Below are positions 1 to 8,479 of a stretch of DNA of 64,000 bases, in pieces (position 1 is the stretch's first letter; each line of letters begins with the position of its first letter). A program made the translations under genes and the position numbers. The DNA comes from Leptolyngbya sp. NIES-2104. GTDB taxonomy: Bacteria; Cyanobacteriota; Cyanobacteriia; Leptolyngbyales; Leptolyngbyaceae. A model generated the notes under the pieces. That model ran no database searches and was not told the DNA's origin. It worked only from the letters and a program-made list of their open reading frames with translations. The DNA lies in contig NZ_BBWW01000001.1 in assembly GCF_001485215.1 (NCBI RefSeq), forward strand, positions 3,534,001 through 3,598,000. The letters are read 5' to 3'.

Positions 1-622
1 TTTAGAGAATCAATAAGCACGTAAATTCGAGTAGTTTAGACCTTTTCAAAAACGAAAGTTTAGAAACGAAACCTAAGCGATTAATAGACTCAAAGTAATC
101 TCAATAAAAGTACTGTCTCAATTAATTTGGCTTCCTCAAAGCTTCTTTCAATCGAGCTTTCAGGCGTTTCCAGGATTTGTATCATTCAAAATCAATCCTG
201 ATAATTGCTCAACACAAGTGAGAAGAATTACCTAGAAAATCAACTTAAAATAAAAACTTATTGAATCGATTGGATATTACTCTTATTGTTTTATTCCTAA
301 CCTGTTCAAGATCACCATAAAAGGCTATAAACTGATTTTCATCAGAGAAGAAACAGCAAATTTCTTCAAGGTTTATTCCTTAATTGAATACTTGAACGCA
401 GATACAAATGTCGTTCGGTTGCAGCTTCTACCTGTTCGTCCAAACATTAGAAAGCGTGAGATACTGTACGGCTTCGCGCCCACTGGGTCGCTGAATTTGT
501 GTTGAGAATTCAATTCAATTTGTACTCAGTTTCACTTACTCAAAAAGCTGTCACTTTGGGATTCCTCCTGACGGCTTCTCATGTCAAAAAATAGCGATTT
601 TGTTGGTTAGGAGATTTGTGTT
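1..622. other. Gene-free AT-rich leader region
   Basis: Every frame is interrupted by stops and no RNA gene is apparent. The stretch precedes the NrtA-like gene and presumably holds its promoter. I found no clear NtcA box (GTA-N8-TAC). The only site I can support is the ribosome binding sequence AGGAG at 609-613, ten bases before the ATG at 623. Confidence 0.5.
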
Positions 623-1984
623 ATGAGTCAGTATTCTCGCCGTCGATTCTTGTTCACCGCGACCGCCACTGGAATCGGTGCGATCGCGCTCAAAGGTTGT
701 GTTGGAAACCCTCCAAGCTCTGGAGGAGGAACTGCAACGGCTCCCACTTCCCCTGGTGCTGTTCCTGCGGTGAATCCAGGTGGCGCTGATGCTCCAGAAG
801 TCACCACCGCTCGTCTCGGCTATTTGCCCATCTTTGAAGCGGCACCGTTCATTGTGGCGGTGGAAAAAGGCTTCTTCAAAAAGTACGGCATGACCGATGT
901 GCAAGTTCTGAAGCAATCGTCTTGGGGTGCACTGCGCGATAACATCGTCATCGGCGCAGGCGGCGGCGGAATCGATGGCGCACAATTCCAAATGCCGATG
1001 CCCTACGCGATCGCAGACGGCAGAATCACCGATAACCGGAAAGTGCCGATGTACGTGATGATGCAAACTTCCACACAGGGAAATGGAATTGCGATCGCCA
1101 ATAAGCACCTCGGCAAAAATCTCCACCTTGACTTATCTAAAGGCGGTGCCAATTATCTTAAAGAGCTTTCCTCGAAAGGCACACCGTTCACCGCAGCGTA
1201 CACTTTCCCTGGTGCAAACCAAGAATTGTGGATTCGCTACTGGCTGGCAGCAGGTGGAATTAACCCCGATACCGATGTCAAACTCATCGTCGTTCCTCCA
1301 GCGCAAACGGTCGCGAACATGAAGACCGGAACCATGGACGGATTTAGCACAGGCGACCCTTGGCCCTTCCGCATTTTGTCAGACAACATCGGCTTTATGG
1401 GTGCTCTGACCGCTCAAATGTGGAAAGACCACCCCGAAGAATACTTTGGCATGAGAGCCGATTGGGTAGACAAGCACCCGAAAGCCGCTAAAGCTTTGTT
1501 GAAAGGCATGATGGAGGCACAGCAATGGTGCGACAATCAGGCAAACCGCAAAGAACTCGCTCAAATTCTCAGCGGACGAGAATTCTTTAATCTGCCCGTC
1601 AACATTCTCGAAGCACCGCTAGCGGGTCGGTACAACATGGGCGACGGTCAGCCCGAAATCAACGATGCGGCGATGGGTCCGCTCTACTGGAAAGACAGCA
1701 AAGGCAGCGTGTCTTACCCATACAAGAGCCACGATATCTGGTTCCTGACCGAGAACATTCGCTGGGGCATCATTCCAGCAGAAACCGATGTGAAAGCATT
1801 GGTGGATAAAACCAATCGGGAAGATCTTTGGAAAGAAGCTGCGAAAGAAGCAGGAATTGCAGATGCAGATGTCCCCAAAGAAACGACCCGTGGCGTTGAA
1901 ACCTTCTTCGATGGCACGAAGTTCGATGCGGCGAATCCGACCGAATATCTCAAGAGCCTGAAAGTGAAGAAAGTCAACGTTTAG
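623..1984 (+). CDS. NrtA/CmpA-type ABC transporter substrate-binding lipoprotein
   Basis: This is a 453-residue periplasmic binding protein of the nitrate/nitrite (NrtA) and bicarbonate (CmpA) family. The N-terminus has a twin-arginine motif (SRRRFLF, residues 5-11) followed by a lipobox LKGC with the lipid-carrying Cys at 26, so it should be exported and anchored to the membrane. A Gly/Pro/Thr-rich linker leads to the binding domain, which begins near TARLGYLPIFEAAPF. The segment ELWIRYWLAAGGINPD is characteristic of the family. Substrate (nitrate, nitrite or bicarbonate) cannot be decided by eye. The ATG start is supported by AGGAG at 609-613. No permease or ATPase gene follows; a hairpin terminator and a convergent gene come next, so this is an orphan component within the window. 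Confidence 0.88.
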   Translation: MSQYSRRRFLFTATATGIGAIALKGCVGNPPSSGGGTATAPTSPGAVPAVNPGGADAPEVTTARLGYLPIFEAAPFIVAVEKGFFKKYGMTDVQVLKQSSWGALRDNIVIGAGGGGIDGAQFQMPMPYAIADGRITDNRKVPMYVMMQTSTQGNGIAIANKHLGKNLHLDLSKGGANYLKELSSKGTPFTAAYTFPGANQELWIRYWLAAGGINPDTDVKLIVVPPAQTVANMKTGTMDGFSTGDPWPFRILSDNIGFMGALTAQMWKDHPEEYFGMRADWVDKHPKAAKALLKGMMEAQQWCDNQANRKELAQILSGREFFNLPVNILEAPLAGRYNMGDGQPEINDAAMGPLYWKDSKGSVSYPYKSHDIWFLTENIRWGIIPAETDVKALVDKTNREDLWKEAAKEAGIADADVPKETTRGVETFFDGTKFDAANPTEYLKSLKVKKVNV

Positions 1985-2111
1985 TGAAAGGATGCGATCG
2001 TGCAGGGCAATGGTGCGATCGCGCCTCAATCTAGCACTTAAAAAATTCAGCAGTTTGGAGCGTCGATACAATTTCTCCAAAGTGCGATCGAGTGTCCCAA
2101 AGGATAGCAGC

Positions 2112-2155
2112 AAGAGTGCGGAACATCGAAAGATGTCCTGTGCTCTTGTTTTCTT
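2112..2155 (+). terminator. Intrinsic terminator after the NrtA-like gene
   Basis: The arms 2112-2127 (AAGAGTGCGGAACATC) and 2132-2147 (GATGTCCTGTGCTCTT) form a 16-bp stem with one mismatch and a few GU pairs, closed by a GAAA loop. GTTTTCTT follows. It would end transcription of the binding-protein gene on the + strand. Confidence 0.7.
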
Positions 2156-3413
2156 ATCTTCCAAGTTTGTTCGGAATTCCTTCACATCCACCGGGAATGG
2201 TTCCGCGTGTGTTTGTCCCACCCCACGCACAACAGTAGTAGCGCTGCTCTTCAGTCATATCTTCCGCCCCGGTAAAATCGGCATTTTCAACGACTGCACC
2301 CGTATACGCTCCGGTTTTAAAGTTCGGGGGTTCAGTCCGGCTTCGAGGCGAAGCGGTTTCGACCTTGCCGTAGAAGAATCGAGTCCCGCTTAAGTCGGCT
2401 CCTCGCAGACTCGCACCACAGAGGACAGTGCGAGCAAAATTCGTTTTGACCAAATCGCAGTTGGTTAAATTAGCGCGGATTAGGTTCGCTTCACTCAAAT
2501 CTGTCCAGCGTAAATCCGTTCCTGAAAGATCCGCTGCCGCCAACATAATGCCGAGATCGATCACGCGAATTCCATTCAATCGATCTTCTGCATATCCGCC
2601 TGTTCCGTTGAGAATTGCCCGTCCTAGCCGTAAATCGCGTTTGAGCGGAGAAAGTAACTTGGCACGAGACAGGAATCGAATGATTTTCGCCTTTCCAGAA
2701 CCGTCAACGCTGCCGAGAATTGCTGCCGTTCGTCCTTCTGCGATCGCTCTTTCTTGGGGCCAATCTTCGAGCAATCCTTCTTCATCCAAGACCAAATCCG
2801 AAATTCCCTGAAAATATGTATCGATCGTTTGCTGCTGCGTAATCGTATTTTGCTGCACAGTGAGTTCGATCGAGATCACGTACTGTCGCCATGCAATATA
2901 CACTGCCAAAACCGCAATCAAAATCTGTCCTAGCGCACCAAACACTTCACCGAGTGCACCGATCGCATCCCATTGAAGCGTGTTGTACAACTCTCCAAGT
3001 GCTCGATCGACTCCCAATAATTTGAGTACCCCAGTCAAGCCCACTAATGCCCCAATCGACCCTAAAACGATTCCTTGATCCTGCTCGGTGAGAATTTCCA
3101 TCACCACGGGTTTCACCGTTGGATAAAGAATCTGAGCCGACAGCAACAGCGCCACGATCGAGCCTGCCAAAATCATCCAAAACTGATTCAGAAATAGCCC
3201 GATCGAAACCACCAACAGCGCCACGATCAAAATTAGCGATCGATTCAAATTCGGAGGCGGTGCGCCAAATCGAGGCGGGGATTGATGAGCCGCTGTGCGT
3301 TCTCTAGAGATTTCTGCGCGAGTGGGAATCGAAGAAATGTCAGAACCTGCGCCGTTATTCGTTCCGTTGGTCGTATGAGAGGAAGCCAAATTAGGATCAA
3401 CAGACATGGGCAT
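2154..3413 (-). CDS. Membrane-anchored pentapeptide repeat protein
   Basis: The 419-residue protein has a disordered N-terminus (1-55) and hydrophobic segments at about 58-95, 114-134 and 157-176. A soluble region follows, then A(D/N)Lxx pentapeptide repeats at about 288-346 (ADLSG, TDLRW, ANLIR, ANLTN, CDLVK, ADLSG), with one more near 375-383. The Cys/Gly-rich tail (YYCCAWGG, TIPGGCEGIP) is a recurring ending in cyanobacterial pentapeptide proteins. Such repeats form a right-handed quadrilateral beta-helix; the molecular role is unknown. It converges on the NrtA-like gene. The ATG at 3413 is followed by a second ATG two codons later. Confidence 0.8.
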   Translation of the reverse strand: MPMSVDPNLASSHTTNGTNNGAGSDISSIPTRAEISRERTAAHQSPPRFGAPPPNLNRSLILIVALLVVSIGLFLNQFWMILAGSIVALLLSAQILYPTVKPVVMEILTEQDQGIVLGSIGALVGLTGVLKLLGVDRALGELYNTLQWDAIGALGEVFGALGQILIAVLAVYIAWRQYVISIELTVQQNTITQQQTIDTYFQGISDLVLDEEGLLEDWPQERAIAEGRTAAILGSVDGSGKAKIIRFLSRAKLLSPLKRDLRLGRAILNGTGGYAEDRLNGIRVIDLGIMLAAADLSGTDLRWTDLSEANLIRANLTNCDLVKTNFARTVLCGASLRGADLSGTRFFYGKVETASPRSRTEPPNFKTGAYTGAVVENADFTGAEDMTEEQRYYCCAWGGTNTRGTIPGGCEGIPNKLGR

Positions 3414-3635
3414 TTGTGAATACAGTCATCATGCTTATCCTACCCGCTTCGCGAAGTGGCGATCGGGGTCTGGTGGGTCTATAAATTTGAGCATTGATGG
3501 AAATATTGCAGCATCATGCAAAAAATATTTCTTGTAATGTGACAAAAATCGGCTTTTATGCCATAAAATTCGTTCAACTTGTCTGAATTGCAGTATTACT
3601 AATCTGTGACATGATGCGTGTGGAGTCGAAACAGT

Positions 3636-5627
3636 ATGGGTTACGCAACTGAATCAAGTCAGCTCTCGATCGAGGAGAGGGCGCGATCGGGTGACTTTCA
3701 AGCGATCGCATACTGGCTGAATGTGTTTCTGCTTCCCCATAATCTGTTTGCTCAAGCCGAAGCCGCTCCCCAACCCGGCTGTATTCGCGTCTTAGTCGAA
3801 TTCCATCCTTCTCCTGAAATCGATGCCTCCTCACCCGAATTTCAGCAGAGTCTAGTCCGTTTTATCTGTCATCACATCTGGAAACTGAATTCGGATGCGA
3901 TCGACGGGGTTCAGGTGTTTGCTCGATTCATCGGTAAACCCCAACTCCTCTGGCGTAAAACGGTTCGGGTTGTTTCTCCAGCTCGTCGCGCAAAACTGGC
4001 AGAATCTTCAGAGCCGCAACCTTCACCCGCAGAATTGCAAACCAAGATTCGACAGGTGACCCGGCAAAAAGTTCAGTTCCGCGCTTTACGATCGCTTCTC
4101 CTCACCGGAACAACCGCCGCCGCGTTTATTTTCGGATGCTGGCTCGGTTACGCGGATTCCCCGACCGAACAAAAAACAGCCACCGCTGCGAATTCAGAAA
4201 CGGTCGCTCGATCGAATACGGTTACGACCGCTTTAGAACCTGTGCAAGTAGAAACAACTGGCACAGCTCAGGATGGAACGGCGACGCTGCTCTTTGGGGG
4301 CGATGTGTCTCTGACGCAGCACTACACCGACCTGGTGAAAGACGACACAAAATGGGCGTTTGCGGCACTCCAGGAAACAAAATTGGCAGATGTGTCGATC
4401 GTCAATCTCGAAGCTCCATTCACCACCGCAACCGATTCTACGAAGAGCGATCCGCTCAAAGCGAATCCAGCCGAAGTGGAAGTGCTTAAAAATGGCGGAA
4501 TTAGCCTCGTGAATTTGGCAAATAACCGCATCATGGATTACCAAAGCGCGGGATTAGAAGAAACGATTAAAACTCTAGATCAAGCGGGCATTCGGCACTT
4601 TGGAGCGGGACGAGATGCCAAAGAAGCTCGTCGCCCGGAAATTCTCGATGTTGATGGGCAACGAGTCGCGTATCTCGGTTATTTCGGAGCCGAAGATCAA
4701 GCCGCCAGAGACGCGCAACCTGGAACGAACTTGAAACAAAACGATCGCATTGCCGCTGATATTCAAGCGATTCGGGGTCAGGTCGATTGGGTGATCGTGA
4801 ATTTCCACTGGGGCGATGACATTGCCAAGTATCCGAACGATGCTCAAATGGCACTCGCACGATTCTCGATCGATCAAGGAGCCGATTTAGTCGTGGGGCA
4901 TCACTCCAATATTCTGCAAGGTGCAGAAGTTTATAAAGGTCGTCCGATCGTCTACTCATTGGGCAATTTCATTTTTGGTGGCAAGGCAGAAAGCGATTAT
5001 GACAGTACCATGCTGAGAGTTGCCCTCAAAGATCGGCAAATGAAAGTTGAGTTGTTACCTGTTGAAGTGCAAGGATTTCAGCCACGAATTGCCACAGGCG
5101 ATCGCGCTCACGAAATTCTGCATCAAATCGAATCTGTGTCCGATGTGTTCCAGCAACCGTTAAAGTCACCCACCATCATTGATGCTCGATCGAATACGGT
5201 GATGCCTCCAGAAGACTCGATTGTGAAACCTGATTCAGAGCAAACGACCCCCGATTCGCAGTCCACACCAGAACCTTCCACCGATTCGCAGACTGCTCCA
5301 GAGCCTTCCACTGATTCACAATCTACTCCTGCACCCTCGCCTGAGACGAGTCCGGAAGCTTCGAGTACGCCATCTAGCCCTGATCCCACTGCTCAACCCA
5401 CTCCCGCTGATCAACCGTGGAATAACAATTCATTTATCAATCGATCGAACAGTCAATCTCCGACTCCGATGGTTCCTCAGTCTGCACCCAGTCCGCAGGC
5501 AATGGATCACAAGCGCGATCGTCAAACTCATGCGGGCGATGCGGATCGTCTCGTGCCCACGAATAGCATTGAACCGGGTCGCCGTCGGTATGCGGATCTG
5601 CCTGCTCATGCTGACCCCAATTCTTAA
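3636..5627 (+). CDS. CapA-family (PGA_cap metallophosphatase-like) protein
   Basis: From the ATG at 3636 the protein is 663 residues; an in-frame GTG at 3618 is an alternative. The N-terminal ~100 residues (DFQAIAYWLNVFLLPHN, HHIWKLNSDAIDGV) match a small domain I associate with cyanobacterial multidomain proteins. A hydrophobic helix (LLTGTTAAAFIFGCWLGYA) comes next. The catalytic-type domain carries the CapA/PgsA motifs GGDVSLTQHY, NLEAPFTT, LANNRIMDY, NFHWGDD, VVGHHSN and SLGNFIFGG. In this family the domain supports poly-gamma-glutamate or capsule synthesis or acts as a metallophosphatase. The C-terminal ~150 residues are Pro/Ser/Thr-rich, with three tandem ten-residue repeats. One membrane helix suggests an extracytoplasmic catalytic domain. 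Confidence 0.83.
   Translation: MGYATESSQLSIEERARSGDFQAIAYWLNVFLLPHNLFAQAEAAPQPGCIRVLVEFHPSPEIDASSPEFQQSLVRFICHHIWKLNSDAIDGVQVFARFIGKPQLLWRKTVRVVSPARRAKLAESSEPQPSPAELQTKIRQVTRQKVQFRALRSLLLTGTTAAAFIFGCWLGYADSPTEQKTATAANSETVARSNTVTTALEPVQVETTGTAQDGTATLLFGGDVSLTQHYTDLVKDDTKWAFAALQETKLADVSIVNLEAPFTTATDSTKSDPLKANPAEVEVLKNGGISLVNLANNRIMDYQSAGLEETIKTLDQAGIRHFGAGRDAKEARRPEILDVDGQRVAYLGYFGAEDQAARDAQPGTNLKQNDRIAADIQAIRGQVDWVIVNFHWGDDIAKYPNDAQMALARFSIDQGADLVVGHHSNILQGAEVYKGRPIVYSLGNFIFGGKAESDYDSTMLRVALKDRQMKVELLPVEVQGFQPRIATGDRAHEILHQIESVSDVFQQPLKSPTIIDARSNTVMPPEDSIVKPDSEQTTPDSQSTPEPSTDSQTAPEPSTDSQSTPAPSPETSPEASSTPSSPDPTAQPTPADQPWNNNSFINRSNSQSPTPMVPQSAPSPQAMDHKRDRQTHAGDADRLVPTNSIEPGRRRYADLPAHADPNS
5253..5342 (+). 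repeat. Three 30-bp in-frame tandem repeats in the CapA-like gene
   Basis: Units at 5253-5282, 5283-5312 and 5313-5342 encode versions of the decapeptide DSQ(S/T)(T/A)PEPST, the third diverging to a PAPSP ending. Differences are partly synonymous, so the repeat has been kept at protein level as a flexible, probably extracellular linker. Confidence 0.85.
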
Positions 5628-5647
5628 CACCATTTATTCACCTGCCT

Positions 5648-6517
5648 GTGTTTTCTATTGAACGTCGTCGTCAACAATTCGACACCTATGTCCTGCTCGA
5701 TCGAGCTTCTAACTCTAAGCTCGAAATCGTTCCCGATCGCGGCGGCATGATTACCAGTTGGCAAGTCCAGGGTCGAGAACTGCTCTACATGGATACCGCT
5801 CGCTTTGCTGATCCCACCCTTTCGGTTCGTGGCGGTATTCCAATTCTGTTTCCGATTTGCGGCAATCTCCCGAACAATACTTACACCTACAAAGGACAAA
5901 CTTACACGCTCAAACAGCATGGATTTGCCAGAGACTTACCGTGGGAAGTCGTAGAGCAAAAAACCGATGGAGAACTGAGCTTTACGATCGGACTTTCCAG
6001 CGATGATCAAACGCTTGAGAAGTACCCGTTTCAGTTTCGATTGGAATTTACTTATTCATTACAAGGTCAAACATTAGTGATCGATCAAACGATCGAGAAT
6101 CTGTCAGACGAAGCGATGCCATTCTCGATCGGCTTTCACCCGTATTTTCTAGCACTCGAAAAACATCAACTCCGATTTGAAATTCCCGCTACCGAAGCGC
6201 TTGACCAACGGACTCAAGAACGTTATCCCTTTTTCAACATGTTCGATTTTGCTCAAGATGAAATCGACTGGGCATTTCTCGAAACCAGTTGCCAAGTCTC
6301 CCATGTCACCGATTTGAGCCGCCATACTCGAATTACGCTGACAGCAGCCGATGAATTTCCGCTGCTCGTTTTCTGGACGGTGAAAGGGAAAGATTTCTAC
6401 TGTCTGGAGCCTTGGAGCGCACCCCGGAATGCGCTGAATACGGGCGATCGCATTTTGTCGATCGAGCCTGGAGCGTCGCTGAATACGACCGTGAGTTTCT
6501 CGATCGAATTCTCATAA
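5648..6517 (+). CDS. Aldose 1-epimerase / galactose mutarotase family protein
   Basis: This 289-residue protein has the mutarotase-like beta-sandwich signatures: RGGMITSW near residue 31, RGGIPILFPICGN near 61, the first catalytic-type His in QHGFARDLPW (H91), the second in GFHPYF (H164), and a Glu in the C-terminal SIEPGAS. It would interconvert alpha and beta anomers of a free or phosphorylated hexose in the cytoplasm. No signal peptide is seen. The GTG start lies 20 bp after the CapA-like gene, so the two are probably co-transcribed. Substrate is not predictable: the family includes glucose-6-phosphate 1-epimerases. Confidence 0.85.
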   Translation: MFSIERRRQQFDTYVLLDRASNSKLEIVPDRGGMITSWQVQGRELLYMDTARFADPTLSVRGGIPILFPICGNLPNNTYTYKGQTYTLKQHGFARDLPWEVVEQKTDGELSFTIGLSSDDQTLEKYPFQFRLEFTYSLQGQTLVIDQTIENLSDEAMPFSIGFHPYFLALEKHQLRFEIPATEALDQRTQERYPFFNMFDFAQDEIDWAFLETSCQVSHVTDLSRHTRITLTAADEFPLLVFWTVKGKDFYCLEPWSAPRNALNTGDRILSIEPGASLNTTVSFSIEFS

Positions 6518-6548
6518 AAAAAGCGATCGTTCCAAAGAGAGCGATCGC
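6516..6548 (-). terminator. Terminator for the PEP-CTERM gene, built from CGATCG cores
   Basis: GCGATCG (6523-6529) and CGATCGC (6542-6548) form a perfect 7-bp stem. Read on the minus strand it is followed by a run of seven T. It sits between convergent genes. The stem is made of HIP1-like sequence. Confidence 0.6.
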
Positions 6549-6578
6549 GTACCTATAGAGTTAGCTGCATCAAATCAT

Positions 6579-7421
6579 TTAATCTGCTTTTGCGACCTGA
6601 CGGCGACGAGTCAATGCCGCCAGACCGACCACACCGAGACCGAGTAACGTCGCAGGTTCAGGAACTTTCGTCACTTCCACACGCGACAGCGCAAAATCAG
6701 AATTCTTAGAACCTGCCGGGTAATAGGGCTTGCCATTTTTGTCTTTCAGCAAGTTTCCGTCTTTGTCTTTCGCCAACGACTTGAACCCGGTCAAGCTGAA
6801 TCCTTTAATTTTGAGGTCTCCAAACGGATTGACAATGCGGTAAGACCCACCGAAGCCGTTCCGGGAAAGAGAGAGATTGATCACGTCATCGCTGCCCCCA
6901 AGGCTCCAAATGGCAGTCGTTTCATTTTTTACCGTCAACGTTCCGCTTTGCGTTTTGTCATCTAAAGTGACCAGTGCCGCTTCAAATACATCGTCTCCAT
7001 ACTGTCGCGAACCTGGTTTGTACAGAAAGCTAAGATCCAGTGCGCTGAGCACTCCGACTTTTTTGAATCCAACATTCAAGATTTCATCGATATCGATCTC
7101 GCCCTGAGATTCAGTGCGACCCGATTCGCCAGCGGGGTTGCTGTTTTTGTTTTTGCTGCTATCAATCCCGATACCCAGGACGGCGTTTGCACCCAATCCG
7201 ACTGTTTTTTGCGTCAGGACAGGAGCGAATGTGTTCCGAGCGGTGGTTGCTTCTAGAGAAAAGAAGTCATTTACTGTACAGGTCGTTTGTCCAACACAGC
7301 CCTCGGAAACGGCATCTTGAGCATTAAAGGTGAAAGAAGCAGCTTGGGCAGCGGGTTGATAAGCCGCGATCGCGCCACTTGCGATCATTCCTGTGAGCAC
7401 AGAAAGAGAGAGGTTTTTCAT
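6579..7421 (-). CDS. PEP-CTERM sorting-signal exported protein
   Basis: The 280-residue protein has a cleavable N-terminal signal peptide (LSVLTGMIASGAIAAY, likely cut after AQA near residue 27). The C-terminus is a PEP-CTERM signal: VPEPATLLGLGVVGLAALT, a hydrophobic helix, then the basic cluster TRRRQ, at about 253-273. In this system exosortase recognises the Pro-Glu-Pro motif and processes the protein for export to the surface or biofilm matrix. The ~220 residues between show no recognisable enzyme motif and look beta-rich. No exosortase gene lies in the window. The upstream region carries palindromes that may control it. Confidence 0.85.
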   Translation of the reverse strand: MKNLSLSVLTGMIASGAIAAYQPAAQAASFTFNAQDAVSEGCVGQTTCTVNDFFSLEATTARNTFAPVLTQKTVGLGANAVLGIGIDSSKNKNSNPAGESGRTESQGEIDIDEILNVGFKKVGVLSALDLSFLYKPGSRQYGDDVFEAALVTLDDKTQSGTLTVKNETTAIWSLGGSDDVINLSLSRNGFGGSYRIVNPFGDLKIKGFSLTGFKSLAKDKDGNLLKDKNGKPYYPAGSKNSDFALSRVEVTKVPEPATLLGLGVVGLAALTRRRQVAKAD

Positions 7422-7803
7422 GGTGAATATTCCAATCTGAGAAAAAACTTTATAAGTAGAAATGCACTGTTAGTCAGACGTAAAACTGAAAAGTAAAGCT
7501 GAGGAACTCAGTATTTCTGAGGGCGGCTTACGGTTCCTGTCTTCGATATATACAGGTTATTACGGATACTGCGTAGATGCCCTATCCGTACCTACTTATT
7601 TACTCAAGCTTCAAGTTCGCTACAAAGATCACGAGTTTTCTATAAGGATCTTGTCAGTCCCAAACTTGACATGTTACTGAGGTTAACCTGTCTTATTTAA
7701 TACCATGTACGCAAAGATGCCCATACCTTCGCGAAGAAGATACGGGCACCGATCGAGGAATTTAACTTATTCTTCCGCAGGTTCTGATCGTGAATCCGGA
7801 GAA
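7422..7803. other. Intergenic region with palindromes upstream of the PEP-CTERM gene
   Basis: No coding potential is visible. The region is the upstream leader of the minus-strand PEP-CTERM gene and the 3' side of nblB. It holds the inverted repeats CTCAG-TATTT-CTGAG (7507-7521), enclosed by GGAAC/GTTCC (7503-7507 and 7533-7537), and TACGGATA/TATCCGTA (7561-7568 and 7583-7590). Confidence 0.55.
7507..7521. promoter_or_regulatory. Candidate operator palindrome CTCAG-N5-CTGAG
   Basis: A perfect 5-bp inverted repeat with a 5-nt spacer lies about 90 bp upstream of the PEP-CTERM start codon, nested within a second short inverted repeat. It could be an operator or a leader hairpin. The assignment rests on symmetry and position only. 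Confidence 0.35.
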
Positions 7804-8460
7804 CTACGCAGCGAGAACTTGTCTTGCTTGTTCTGCAACTTGTTCGGTTTCGTCGTGCGTTAGCGTTTCGAGCGTCGATCGAGCTTCCGGAGTATTCAAC
7901 CGCGCTAACGCTTGCACCACCCGGAAGCGGATTTGCCAATCTGCATCAGTAGCATACGGAGTCAGTAATTCCACCGCACGCACATCGCCTAGTTCTCCGA
8001 GTGATCCGATCGCTGCGGTTTGCACCAGACCGCTATCCGAATTCAACGCTTCTTTGAGCAACTCGAACGATCGCGGATCGCCCAATTCTCCCAACGCCGC
8101 AATCACACTAAAACTCACCAGCCACTCCGGAGTTCTACGATAGAGCGATTCTAGTTCTTCATACGCTTCGGTGAGCTTCAATGCTCCAACTGAATCCGCT
8201 GCTGCTGCTTGAACATCCGGTTCGATATCAGCCAGCGCAACTTTTAATAAACTCAGTGCGGTCGAGCGATTTTGGCTCCCTAGTGAAGCAAGTTGACTCA
8301 CTGCGGCGTATCGGACTCGGACATTGCTATCTGCGACGGGAATTTGAATCAGGTCAAATGCGATCGCGGGATCAATGTCTCGGAGTTGATTAATCCCACG
8401 TAAGCGATCGCCAAAATCTTGGGATTGTAATAAGTCTCGAATCGAATCGGGTGTAGTCAT
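7804..8460 (-). CDS. nblB: HEAT-repeat phycobilisome degradation protein NblB-like
   Basis: From the ATG at 8460 this is a 218-residue alpha-helical protein made almost wholly of HEAT/PBS-lyase-like repeats (for example DPAIAFDLI, VRYAAVSQLASLG, VQAAAADSVGAL, VQTAAIGSLGELGD, WQIRFRVVQALARL). NblB-type proteins resemble phycocyanobilin lyases and assist chromophore detachment during phycobilisome breakdown. The longer frame reaching 8520 would run into the upstream CBS gene, so the later ATG is chosen; it begins MTTPDSIRDLLQSQDFGDRL, as I expect for the family. It lies 19 bp behind the CBS-domain gene on the same strand. Function as true NblB is inferred; other HEAT proteins are possible. Confidence 0.78.
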   Translation of the reverse strand: MTTPDSIRDLLQSQDFGDRLRGINQLRDIDPAIAFDLIQIPVADSNVRVRYAAVSQLASLGSQNRSTALSLLKVALADIEPDVQAAAADSVGALKLTEAYEELESLYRRTPEWLVSFSVIAALGELGDPRSFELLKEALNSDSGLVQTAAIGSLGELGDVRAVELLTPYATDADWQIRFRVVQALARLNTPEARSTLETLTHDETEQVAEQARQVLAA

Positions 8461-8479
8461 TTGCAATTCTCTTACTAAA

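Noticed and set aside
1-622. NtcA-regulated promoter of the NrtA-like gene
   Set aside because: I looked for GTA-N8-TAC and found no match at a fitting distance, so nitrogen control is not claimed.
5253-5342. Short tandem repeats as a CRISPR or minisatellite locus
   Set aside because: They have no spacers, are in frame within a coding region and encode a Pro/Ser linker.
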